Shown here: positions 1 to 24,700 of the stretch, piece by piece
Position numbering within the stretch: the first letter of the stretch is position 1
Layout: each line of letters opens with the position of its first letter
NCBI GenBank assembly: GCA_903813345.2
Contig: CAIIXF020000006.1
Span: forward strand, 2,978,001-3,038,000
Direction of reading: 5' to 3'
DNA length: 60,000 nt
From: Owenia fusiformis
Lineage: Eukaryota; Annelida; Polychaeta; Sabellida; Oweniidae
Translations under genes and position numbers: made by a program
Notes under the pieces: model-generated
What the model saw: the letters and a program-made list of their open reading frames with translations, nothing else
The model's database searches: none
What the model was told of the DNA's origin: nothing

Positions 1-848
1 TGAAAAACCAAGTCAATCCCGCATATTATTAAACTTCAATATCTTATCCTTCTTCTGAGATTACAAAAATATCAATTTGTATCACAATTGATGAAGAATA
101 TTGGCATCAAAGACAGTGCATATCACTTTGTCAGAATTGAAAATAATCAATGGCAAATATTAAGTGAATTATTTATGCAAAAAGTTTGAAACATATCTTC
201 CAAAACATTGGTTACTTTCTTTGAATAGACATTGAATGGTATTTCTGGATAAGTGAATTGGTGTTTATCTGGGTGATCAAGGGATTATAGTCACTCAAAG
301 TTACTGAGCATCCAGTTTTGAGACTTCAATTGTGTTGGTGATGTTACCCATATTTCAGTCAAATTCATGCTGAGCACAACATTTTGGTTTCAATTTTATA
401 ATCTCTATACATGACCCTGGTGATGAAGAGTCAGAATCAGTCAAAAAACCTAAACCGGAAAACTGTGCTCATTGTGAAAACTAAAAGTGAAGCAACTTTT
501 TTCCTGATATTTCTTACAACAAATGGCAACCATTTTGTTTTTCCCCCTTCAAATTAAACTGGCGGGAAATTCAAAAATTTGAAAAACATTTTAATCCTCA
601 AATATATTTCAAAAATATGATTTTCTTTTTAATTCTTCATCGGTCTTAAGTTATTTCTTCTTTGTATGTCATACATGTTGCCATTGGTGTTTTTTTCTAT
701 GATAATGACTATTTTTTTGTTTGTTAAGATATTTATTCTGACTCTCAGCAGGGGTTAATTATGCACCAAAATTCGTGAAACAGTAAATATACTTATTAAA
801 TATAACTAGGACAGTAATAAAAACCATATTTTACATACATTTGACTGA
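1..848. other. Intronic flank left of the LINE (DNAJC25 intron 6)
   Basis: No exon of the minus-strand DNAJC25 gene is seen here, so its C-terminal exons must lie beyond the window. On the plus strand an open frame runs from 4 to 189. A second stretch at 375-484 follows an AG at 373-374 and ends in a TAA with a Lys/Pro/Cys-rich tail (KPKPENCAHCEN). These could be the last exons of a nested plus-strand gene. I recognise no family, and chance is a fair explanation. Confidence 0.3.
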
Positions 849-15028
<14,180 letters not shown>

Positions 15029-15267
15029 TTTAAATTGTTTCGAAAACGAGGCCAAGGGATGAATGAAAGGGGATTCCCCTAGCTTAGATCTGAGGGATCT
15101 GTCATTCTTATCAATTCTCTATAAAAAGGGTTTTATTGATTCACTATTCATTAGTTTCTAATTGCAAAAAGAGGTAATAGTTAATGTACCTGTTTTTACA
15201 ATTTTGAGCTTTCAAAGAGCAGGGAAGGTCAATGGTGACATTCAGAGATCTTATAAAGTTTTCCCTG

Positions 15268-15784
15268 GATCAAAAGATCAATGTCTGATAGAAAACTAAA
15301 TAAATCTATCAGAAACAAGTCAAATTCTTTACTTCAGAGAATATTTTTAATTTATAATATTAAAAATATTAAAAAATATTAAAAATATTCTCTGAAGTAA
15401 AGAATTTGACTTGTTTCTGATATATCAACCAGAGAGATGAACTTACATAGAACTAAATAAATCTAGTTTGGGGGGAGGGGGTCAAAGCTATTTCAGTTTG
15501 CTATCCGACAAATTTCAACATTTAAATTTTTTGCAATTTCTACTTGAAATGCCTTGGAATGGTTTAAAAAATAAAGACTTTACCCGAGATGCCAGCCTTC
15601 TTCACCAAGATGCATTCAACATGGAATATTATGCCTATTGTTGTTGGCACATGTTTTAAGAATTATAAATAAGTTATAGTACTGCCCCTATGAAAGTCCA
15701 AATTGAGTCGCTAAAACATGTGAAAAGTCCGCAATCAAATTCTTAGATTTATTTAGTTTCCTATCAGACATTGAACTTTTGATG
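15268..15784. mobile_element. MITE between DNAJC25 and chitin synthase
   Basis: The left end GATCAAAAGATCAATGTCTGATAG, followed by AAACTAAATAAATCT, is repeated in reverse complement at 15744-15784. Part of the terminal word recurs internally near 15450. A perfect hairpin (15308-15421) is nested inside. Its position just upstream of the DNAJC25 start means it could touch the promoter region; that is inference. Confidence 0.65.
15308..15421. repeat. Perfect 42-nt-arm hairpin
   Basis: The arm at 15308-15349 (ATCAGAAACAAGTC onward) is the exact reverse complement of 15380-15421, with a 30-base A/T-only loop. Perfect arms of this length are unusual in an otherwise decayed intergenic region. Confidence 0.85.
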
Positions 15785-15840
15785 CCTCCCCTAAGGTTCA
15801 TGTTTTCAGATGAGATGAACAGTACAAAAATGGAAACTAA

Positions 15841-17275
15841 CTTCTTCTTCTTCTTTATCCAATTTACGTGTTAGTGTACTTAACACGATGGCACTTTAAT
15901 GCTGCCTTTGGTCACTAGATACATTGGTTTCACTTTGTACTATGTTTTCACTTGTGCTTTTCACTAATACTTGTTTTGATTTACTTTTTGAGAGTGCGCA
16001 TTTTACATTTGTTTTCGTCATCTAAAAGAGTCAATTTCTCAGTTATATTAAAAAAACTTTTGTTTAAGAGTCACTATCTCAGTGTTGTTTTACGTAGTTA
16101 AATTCTATTAGTAGATAGTATGAACTGTTGTAGTCGTTCTACTATTTTTATGTTGATTTGCTGGTCTAAGTTCTTGTTAAGACCTGTGATGGTTTGTAAG
16201 TCTATGGTTGGGTTGTGGTTGGCTCCTAGTAGTACAGTGTCTATAGCTGCTAGCATAACCTCCCTCTGTGTACTGTATTTGCTGCACTGAAACAAGAAAT
16301 GATGCAAAGTTTCTGGTGAATTACAGTGTTCACAGTTAGGAGAGGGGAGATCAGGGTTGATTTTGTAGTAGTGGCCATTGAGACGGGTGTGCCCAGATAT
16401 AATTTGATTGACTTTTGTCTGACTGTATCTTTTACCCAACTTTACTGATTGTGATTGTACTTTTACTTGTGGGATAAGGTTTTGAATCAAGTTAACTTTA
16501 TCAGAGTGGATATACCTAGTTTGCCATTTATCAATAGACTTATTTTTAATTGATTTGTAAGCCATTGTTTTTGTTGTTTTTGGGGGTGGGAGGGTTGTGG
16601 CTGTTTTAGCAGCTTTTTTGGCTATCTTATCAGCTACCTCATTGCCCTCAATTCCTAGATGCCCAGGTACCCAGAAGATTTCTAAGTTTTTCTTTAGCAT
16701 GGAAAGTGATTTGCAGGCTTTTCTTATGCTCAAAATTTCAGGCATCATATTTTTGAGTTTAGTGTTCAGAAAGGCAGTTGTTATAGCTGGTTGGCAGTCA
16801 GATAGTATGATAACTTTATCTGACGTCCTTGTTTTGACAATGAATTCCACAGCCAGCTTGAGTGCAGTGACCTCTCCAGTATAGTTGTTGCCCTGACTGG
16901 CTACTGGTTCCTCCAGGCATACCGGATTGCTCTTTAAGCCACTGATGTAAATAATGGCTGAAGCACCAGTTGGTCCTGGGTTGCCCTCAGCGGATCCGTC
17001 TGTGAAGATAACAGTCTCCGAGCCATCAAGATCATTCAACAAGTTGTTGATGCGATGAGATTGCTCGGATTTAGATCTGCTGAAATCCTCGGTATGCACG
17101 ATGGCATCAGCTGGTAAAAAGGTCTCTGCATCTGCTTGGTAGTAGCTGTGTTTGACGTAGTTGGTTGGTTTGGTTGGACAGTTATGCAATCTGAGTCTAG
17201 CTGCTAAGATGTTGAAACAGGTAGGCTTTCTTTCTTGTTTTCCAGATTCTGCCCAATGATGGTGCACTAACATGC
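15841..17275 (-). mobile_element. 5'-truncated RNase H-bearing LINE
   Basis: On the minus strand an ORF2 C-terminus is followed by about 250 bases of 3' UTR and a short (AAG)n tail at 15841-15853. Microsatellite tails are typical of I-group LINEs, in contrast to the poly-A tail of the element at 849-2069. The element is cut at about 17275 on its 5' side. It occupies much of the gap between the DNAJC25 and chitin synthase starts. Confidence 0.8.
16098..17273 (-). pseudogene. LINE ORF2 C-terminus: RNase H plus zinc motif
   Basis: The open frame has 391 codons without a stop. An RNase H fold is recognised from TDGSAEGNPGP (D92), TGEVTAL (E134), LSDCQ (D159) and VPGHLGIEGNEVADKIA (H205, D215), so the DEDD catalytic set is intact. 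It is followed by a linker with a KVNQIISGHTRLNGHYYKI block. A CX2C-X7-HX4C cluster at residues 314-330 (CEHCNSPETLHHFLFQC) closes the domain series, as in I/Jockey-group LINEs. The endonuclease and reverse transcriptase are missing, so the copy is dead by truncation. The intact catalytic residues suggest recent insertion. The apparent ATG is internal to the original protein. Confidence 0.85.
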
Positions 17276-18796
17276 ATGTTTATAGACCCATTAAAATTCA
17301 TGCTAATTCTCCATAATGTATTAAACATGGATATTCATATGTAGCGATCAAGTCACTACTAATCTTTAGTTTTCCAGGAATAAAGTATGAACTTTGGTCA
17401 TAGTCAAGATAAGGAACTTGAAATGAGCTCGCCCAAAAATCTGTTGAAATTATGATTAGGCTAACATGAATTGCCTGTCTCATAGAGACATGCACAGAGA
17501 GACAAATTATTAATTATTAAATGAAATCTTCGTGAAATTTCTTGTGCGGATAGACTGTTTAATGAGGTACTCACAAACGCAAGTTCAGAAATCGTCTGTC
17601 AATATCCACCTATGCTAATCAATAGACTAGATGCGAGTAGAAATAATCTTGATTTACGTCATTAAAAATTCAAAATCCAGTCAAACTGATGTCATATTTG
17701 GAATCTACATGTAAAATTACATCTAGAAATGTGGTTTTGAAAAGAGTTTTTCAACTTTGAAAATTTAATTTTCTTTGAAATTGTGACATATAGTTCGGGG
17801 AGATTCCCCATAGACCCCATGTTGTAAAATCACAAAAAAGTGAAATATCTTTTCTTGTATTGGGCAGATAATATTTTCTTTTATTGGGCATATCTTAATT
17901 TGTACAACTATAGATACATAAGGGTAATTTGAAAAGTGAACCACTAAAACTGATGAATATTCAAGTTTAAGGAAATTTTATATTCCCTGCCATGTTATTT
18001 CCCCCGAATCAGCTTCCTGGTGTCGTAACTGGTAACTACCTACTATATTTTTTTGCGATCAAAGTAACTAGACATTCTAAATGAAGGCGATTGAGAAATG
18101 ACTCGAATTATGTCAAAGACAGAACATACACTCATTAAAAATCTGTCATGAAGATTCCGTCATACCTGAGAATTATTCCAAAAGTAGAGGTTTGCATTTT
18201 TTGTATCACCCTGTACATGACTCCTCAGAGGGTTCTTATCAAAATGTTATACGAATTTTGATTACATGTTTTGTTAAACACTTCGAAAGATATCATTGAC
18301 ATGAATCACTAGTAACATTTTTTGTTATATCACATGACGGGGCAAGCATACTTGAACGATGATGATAACGAGAAAATAATCAAAATGCTTGGAATTGTTA
18401 ATTTCCGTAAAAACAGAGAGGTTCGCCACTTTTGTAGAAATATGCCATTTTAGCAGTACGGAATTTTTTACGTTGTCTGTAATATATTTTCTAGCTGATC
18501 CATTTCCGGTTAAGTTGTAGCAGGTAAGTATAACAACTGGAAGGATAAACCATTTTTCGTTTTCAGGCTAAGAATTTAGTTCTTGAAATCGTTGTTTCAC
18601 AGCATCATCGTATTGAAATAAAATCACCTTAATGGTAATAAGTATTATGGACAAAATAAGCATCCTAGCTTTTTATCAATTTAAGGTTAGGCTAGAAATC
18701 ATCATACTGATTCGGAAATACAATTCAGGATTTCCTGTATTCAATGAACAGTAACAAAGTTTTGATTTTGTAAGGGAACCAGCTGGATTCATCAAT
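17276..18796. other. Upstream region of chitin synthase; possible 5' UTR exon
   Basis: No coding signal is seen. A strong donor, CAG|GTAAGTAT, lies at 18521-18528. A pyrimidine-rich AG at about 18773 precedes the ATG at 18797. A non-coding first exon ending at 18523 and spliced to about 18774 is therefore plausible. I saw no clear TATA box. Confidence 0.3.
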
Positions 18797-21700
18797 ATGG
18801 CTAAGGTTGCTATGGTCCAAAATGACATTTATTCTACAATACCGTGGGACAACAGGCAAACACTAGGAACTAAATATGAAGAAAATGATGGATTCGAACC
18901 CGACTATGATGTTGATGAAAATGAAATGGATAGGTCAAGAATTAGGCCTGCTGGATCAAATCCGAAAGATACACGCTCACACGGTGCACAGAGTCGTATA
19001 CTGAATGCGACTTCAAATGCAAACGACACAACTGCAGATGATCTACAGCCAGATTATGACCTTGCTAAACCACGCCATGGAAACGTAGCCATGCACAGGT
19101 CTGTGTCTACAGTTATCCATAGAGATTCAGAAGCTACATCTGAAACAATGAAAAATAATGAAAACATCACCAGCAATACTAGAATGTAAGTAAAATTTTA
19201 AACATCCGGAGAAAAATAATACTTTTCTTAAATTAACAGGGATTTTATGGGATTCGGTTGAATACGGTAACAACGATTCAAATTACGTCCAGTTGAACCC
19301 CATGCTATTCAAAATGAAGATCCCGGAGTTTCCAAAATCCAACGCAACATGTTTCATGTATGGGCGTCCCATTATGCCATTGTTGTCGCATCCTTACATT
19401 CCTTGCGTAGTTGGAACTATCTAGGCTGAATTATTTTTCCATAATTATTTCAGAGCAGCATCGACTACCCATAAATGGGACCCATTTAGACTTATCCATA
19501 AAGAAGAGGTAGACGATGACCAAACAAGTCAAGAAGCAATGAGACAAGTGTTTCGTTTTCTGGTGTACATCTTGTTGTTTCTGGTCGTTTTGGTGAGCAG
19601 TATCTTGAGCAAAGGGGCATTGTTTCTTTTGGCCGCCAACTCTAAACTTGGACTTGCGTTGAAGTGCGAGAATACGACGCTAGACCAATGTTCTATCATT
19701 ACGAATCACTCGGGCGTTCACGACTATTCCATATCGGTTGATGTCAGGCAGTCTCTGGATCCAGAGTGGGATAACATGACATCTAACAATAACATAACAT
19801 CTAACAATACAGAAATACCACTGGAGAACGTTACGGTAAGTCAATCGATAGAGTTACGTATAACATTTGCAAAACATATTTTGACCCCCCCCCCCCCCCT
19901 TCTATTTTGTTACCAAGTCAGAGGAGAGACGCAAGAAGTAAAATGGACAAGAATCCAGTTTCTCTAAAACAAGTTTTAATACTGATAGCATAGATACCTT
20001 TTCTCTTTTAGCTAATTTTTACACATGAGTATTCGCCAAATGTACAGGGTCTCCATAACGTCTCTTTACTCTTTACATATACTTTGTATTGCAATTGTAA
20101 ACTATTATGGGCACCCTGTAATTTTAACACTACGAAATATGAACCAATGGCTCTGCTAAATATTGAGATTTAATAGTATATCACTCGCAAAATTCAGCAA
20201 CGTATATGTAAAATGCTTAGTGGCACTTTCGTTTCGCATGGGTCGACAGACTGAGTCTCCATAGGGCAACTTATTTATGTCTAGCTTTTACTTACACTCT
20301 TCATAAATTTTAATTTAGGTTATAGACAAAATATACTACACGGGAATAGTGCCACAGTGCAATGTTAATGCCGTGCGATGGATATGGGGTTTGACCTTGG
20401 TGGCGTGCATCCCATACCTCATTTACTTTCTGCGTTGTCTTTGGAGGACTTACTTCAGGACTAAACAAAAACCAAACCCTGTGACCTATGTAGTTGTAAG
20501 TTTGCTAAAATTGGTTAGTCATATGGTAAAATGCCTTTAATCTTGTTGATGATTTTTATTGTGATGACCAAAGTTTTTGTTGTTGTTTTAGACGTTGGTG
20601 ATGGAAAGTCTTCATTCGCTCGGATTAGTTCTTCTGCTGTTTTATCTATTTCGGTATTTTGACACTATCAAATCCATGGCATTGCTGACGGGAGTAGCCT
20701 TTGTCCCATCTGTACTTTCGATCTTCTTCCGTCCAAAATCAGAAAAGGCAAAGCCAGTAAAAATGACATTGGACATCATAGCGTCTCTTGTACAATGCTC
20801 GGTTCTCATTACGTGGCCAGTCATTTCCATCATAAAAGACCCGGGTTTTAAAAACACAGGGAACATTAAAGAGATATGGCCGATACCCGTAGCATTGTTT
20901 CTTGTATCAATCGGATGGTGGGAGAATTTTATCAAGTTGAAGGTGTCATCAACAGGAAAACTGGGGAACATGTTGTCGAAAATAAAGATAGACATCCGAC
21001 GCTGTAGGAGCAAGTTGTATGCGGTAGCGAGTTTATGGAAGATCGCTGTGACCCTTGGGGGAATGATGGGTGTTATACATTATGATATGGCGACAAATGG
21101 GGGCCTCGAGTTCCATCAATGGTTCATATTTGGCAACCATGAAGCCACGTGCAAGGGGCTTTCTATAAACGGTACTGGTGGAGCGTCCGTTGGAGATATA
21201 CCAAACATGTACTGGTTATGGGCAGCTATATGGCTGGTTCAGTTCTCATCCTCATTTGTATGTTATTTCGCTGCAAAAACAGCATCGAAACTCTTAATGC
21301 AAGAGATAAGCGTGGCGCTCCCTTTGCTCCTGAGTACGCCACTTACAATCATCCTCATAGTGCTTGGGTGTGAACAGTGGAAGCGAGCGCCAAACTTTCT
21401 CCAGGAGTTCATGCCTGCCTTCGTGTTCCGGCATTGCTCTCCGTTGATGTCATTCTCCGAGCTGTTTAATTTGGCTAGAGGAGATGGGATGGTTATGGTT
21501 ATGATCGGATGGTGGCTGTCGCAGTTGTGGATTACAAGACATATCTGGGTCCCCCAGTCACAACGATTGGCCAAGACTGAAAAGTAAAACTTGTTCACAT
21601 TGAAAGTACCCCTATTCGGCCTTCACCAGTCATCTATTTAAATTTCAAATTTATTTATAAAATCTTTCCTCAAAGATTTAATTCTCTTTTCTTCGTTAAA

Positions 21701-24700
21701 TAGATCTATGTATACCCAGTAGGCCTAGTGAAATGCATGTTGTAGTTTTGCTCACTGATCTACAACAGTACTATAGTATTTATCACGACATTTTGAAAGG
21801 TTTTAATATTTGTAGGTTATTTGTCCTCCCGATGTTTTGTGGTGTAATGATAGAACAATCACTTACACTCAACAGAAGGAAACACGAGGACAGTCACGCA
21901 GTTGATGATAAAAAGGTAGATTAGTATGATTTCCAATCCAATTTCGGGTTAAAAAGTACCAATTTGTACCAATTTAACATGTTAAATAGGATGTAATACA
22001 TTTGTAGAGGTCTTTGAAAGTTCACATAGTGGGTACAGAAACAGTAATTTTCCATTAAATTGAATAAAATTCTTTTATATTCCAAGTCTTTAGAAGTGAT
22101 ACACAAAGAGAGCATCGCAGATGTGCCGTATTCGGAACTGGATGACTTTGATATGCATGGACACGATCAGTTCAACTCAGTCACCGTTAAAAAGGAAACA
22201 ATACCAAAGATATATGTGTGTTGTACAATGTGGCATGAAAATGAGACGGAGATGCTACACGTGTTGAAATCAATATTCAGGTATGAGAGTCAGTAAAAGA
22301 TACTAATATACAGGGGTTCGTTTTTCGTACGATCGTAACTTACGATTCCGAGAAAACCATTTGTCTCTGTTTTGATGAACAATGACTTGCGACCAAATCG
22401 TAAGTTACGATGGTTTCAAAAACGGACCCCAGGGTGTTCCATAAGTAATGATAATTTTGCTCTAAAATATTTATTTGGTAAGGAAACAACATGTATATAA
22501 AATATCATTGTGGTTTCCATCAGTTCCTTTCTTGAAACATATTGCAATATGCCAAATAGAATGTGTTGAATATCGGAATGGTGATTTCAAACTATAAGGG
22601 GGCTGTTCAATAAATATTGATACAACATGTACAAAAGAGGTATTAAATCTCATTGAACATAAGGGGAAAGTACTCATATCAATGACTAGTTAATATGTTA
22701 AATATATAATACCATCATCATATAAGTAATATAAACTTATTGAACTGTGCACTGTGCTTTATTGGCATATCTCGATATTTACTCATGATATAATTGTTAA
22801 ATAATGTAAATAATATTCAAGGTTGGATCTGGATCAGAATACAAGGAAGAACGCTCAGACATATCTCAACATCACCGACCCTGACTTTTACACTTTAGAA
22901 GGTAGGTGTAAGCAAACTACCAAATGTGATCATTTCCAAATAAAACAATGCTATGGCCAGAGATATCTCTTTTTATCAGAGAGGGTTTAGAGGTTTCAAT
23001 GAATGTCAAACATTTTTAATGTCAATGCTACTTCAATTGAGATAAAAGTTGTTTTTAATGACATAACATCTTTTGTTCGTGTAATTCTTGCGATAAAATA
23101 GACACAGGGAAGTAGTTGGCACAATGACTGATAATATATAGATACACAGGTTTAAAAAGTCAACTAAACATCAAAATTTATCATTACCACATTGTTGAGG
23201 TCATCATAATACACAAAATAGACTAGTGAGAACTCATAGAGAGTATGTAATAATATCATTCTACGAATTTGGCTTTAATCATGAAACATCCCATTGTGTT
23301 ACATGTAAATAAAAAGTTTTGAACGCTATCCAGGCAACATCTCTGTTTAGATTATCAGTATGATGGAATCGAGACTAGACTTCTAGTTTATTTAAGAGAT
23401 ACTTTGTTCACATTTATTTGAATAGTATCATTAAACATTAGATTTTCCATTATTTTTTACTCGGATTTATTTTTAGCTCACATATTTTTTGATGACGCAT
23501 TTGAAACACATGCTCCTGGACAGCGTAACTATACAGTCAACGAGTACGTCAAGGTTCTCGTCTCAACCATCGAAGCTGCAGCCAGGTGACCACTCATTTT
23601 TTCTATTTAACATAGCTGGAAATATGTACGTACGGTGGCCTACGGCGAAAGTACTAAGTATAACGAAAACAAAAGGCAGAAAAACAGTCATATCTTGGAT
23701 AATTATTATTTTCTGACCACGAAGACAGGCATATCATTTTAATAATAATTTATTATCTCAAAGAAAAGTGTACACATTGTCCCCTGTTACCAATTTCGTA
23801 TTATTTATTACCATCTGCATTTAGTAATTTTAGATCTATCACAGTCAGAAAAGTAGGCTCTCTATAATAACATTAAACTTTTCAATGTAATATGGCAAAA
23901 TGCAAAGACCTACTAATGTTATTATATCATACAGTGCTGTCCACAACGTAAAGTTGAAATTCCCACCGCCTGTGAAACTGTCCACGCCATATGGAGGGCG
24001 ACTTGAATGGCGTCTTCCAGGCGGAAACACACTAGCGGTACACCTTAAAGATAAGGTCAAGGTCAAAGAAAGGAAGAGATGGAGTCAGGTACTTTACTTC
24101 ATTTATCTCAGTTGTATCATCAGAAAGGGGATCGTGTACTATTTTAAATACACAGTGCAAGAGGCAACAGACATCACAGATATCATATTTCATTTCACAA
24201 ACAAGCAACCAAGTAGTATATTTCTTGTTTGGTCTTCCACGCAATGAGCGTTTTTTCTTTAATCAACGTAACAATTTCTCATGCCCTAGGTGATGTACAT
24301 GTACATGTTCCTGGGCCTTAAGTTATGGGCAGAAATTGATGAAATAGGGAAGAAGCAACTTGTAGCTGACAATACGTATCTGTTGGCATTGGACGGTGAT
24401 GTCGACTTTAGACCACAAGCTGTGCTGCGACTGGTAGATTTGATGAAGCGAAATCATACTGTTGGGGTGGCATGTGGAAGAGTTCATCCTATTGGCTCAG
24501 GTATGTCCTCATATTCAGCATCATAAATTGTGTCGTTCTCATATCCATCATCACAAATTGTGTCGTTCTTATATCCATCATCATAAATAGTGTCGTTTTC
24601 ATATTCAGCATCACCATAAATTGTGTCGTTCTCATATCCATCATCATAAATTGTGTCGTTCTCATATCCATCATCATAAATTGTGTCGTTCTCATATCCA

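Noticed and set aside
18885-18900. tRNA B-box-like word GGATTCGAACC
   Set aside because: It lies inside chitin synthase exon 1 in the coding frame, with no cloverleaf around it.
20642-21598. Minus-strand frames of 111-123 codons
   Set aside because: Opposite-strand shadows of the large chitin synthase exon 4.
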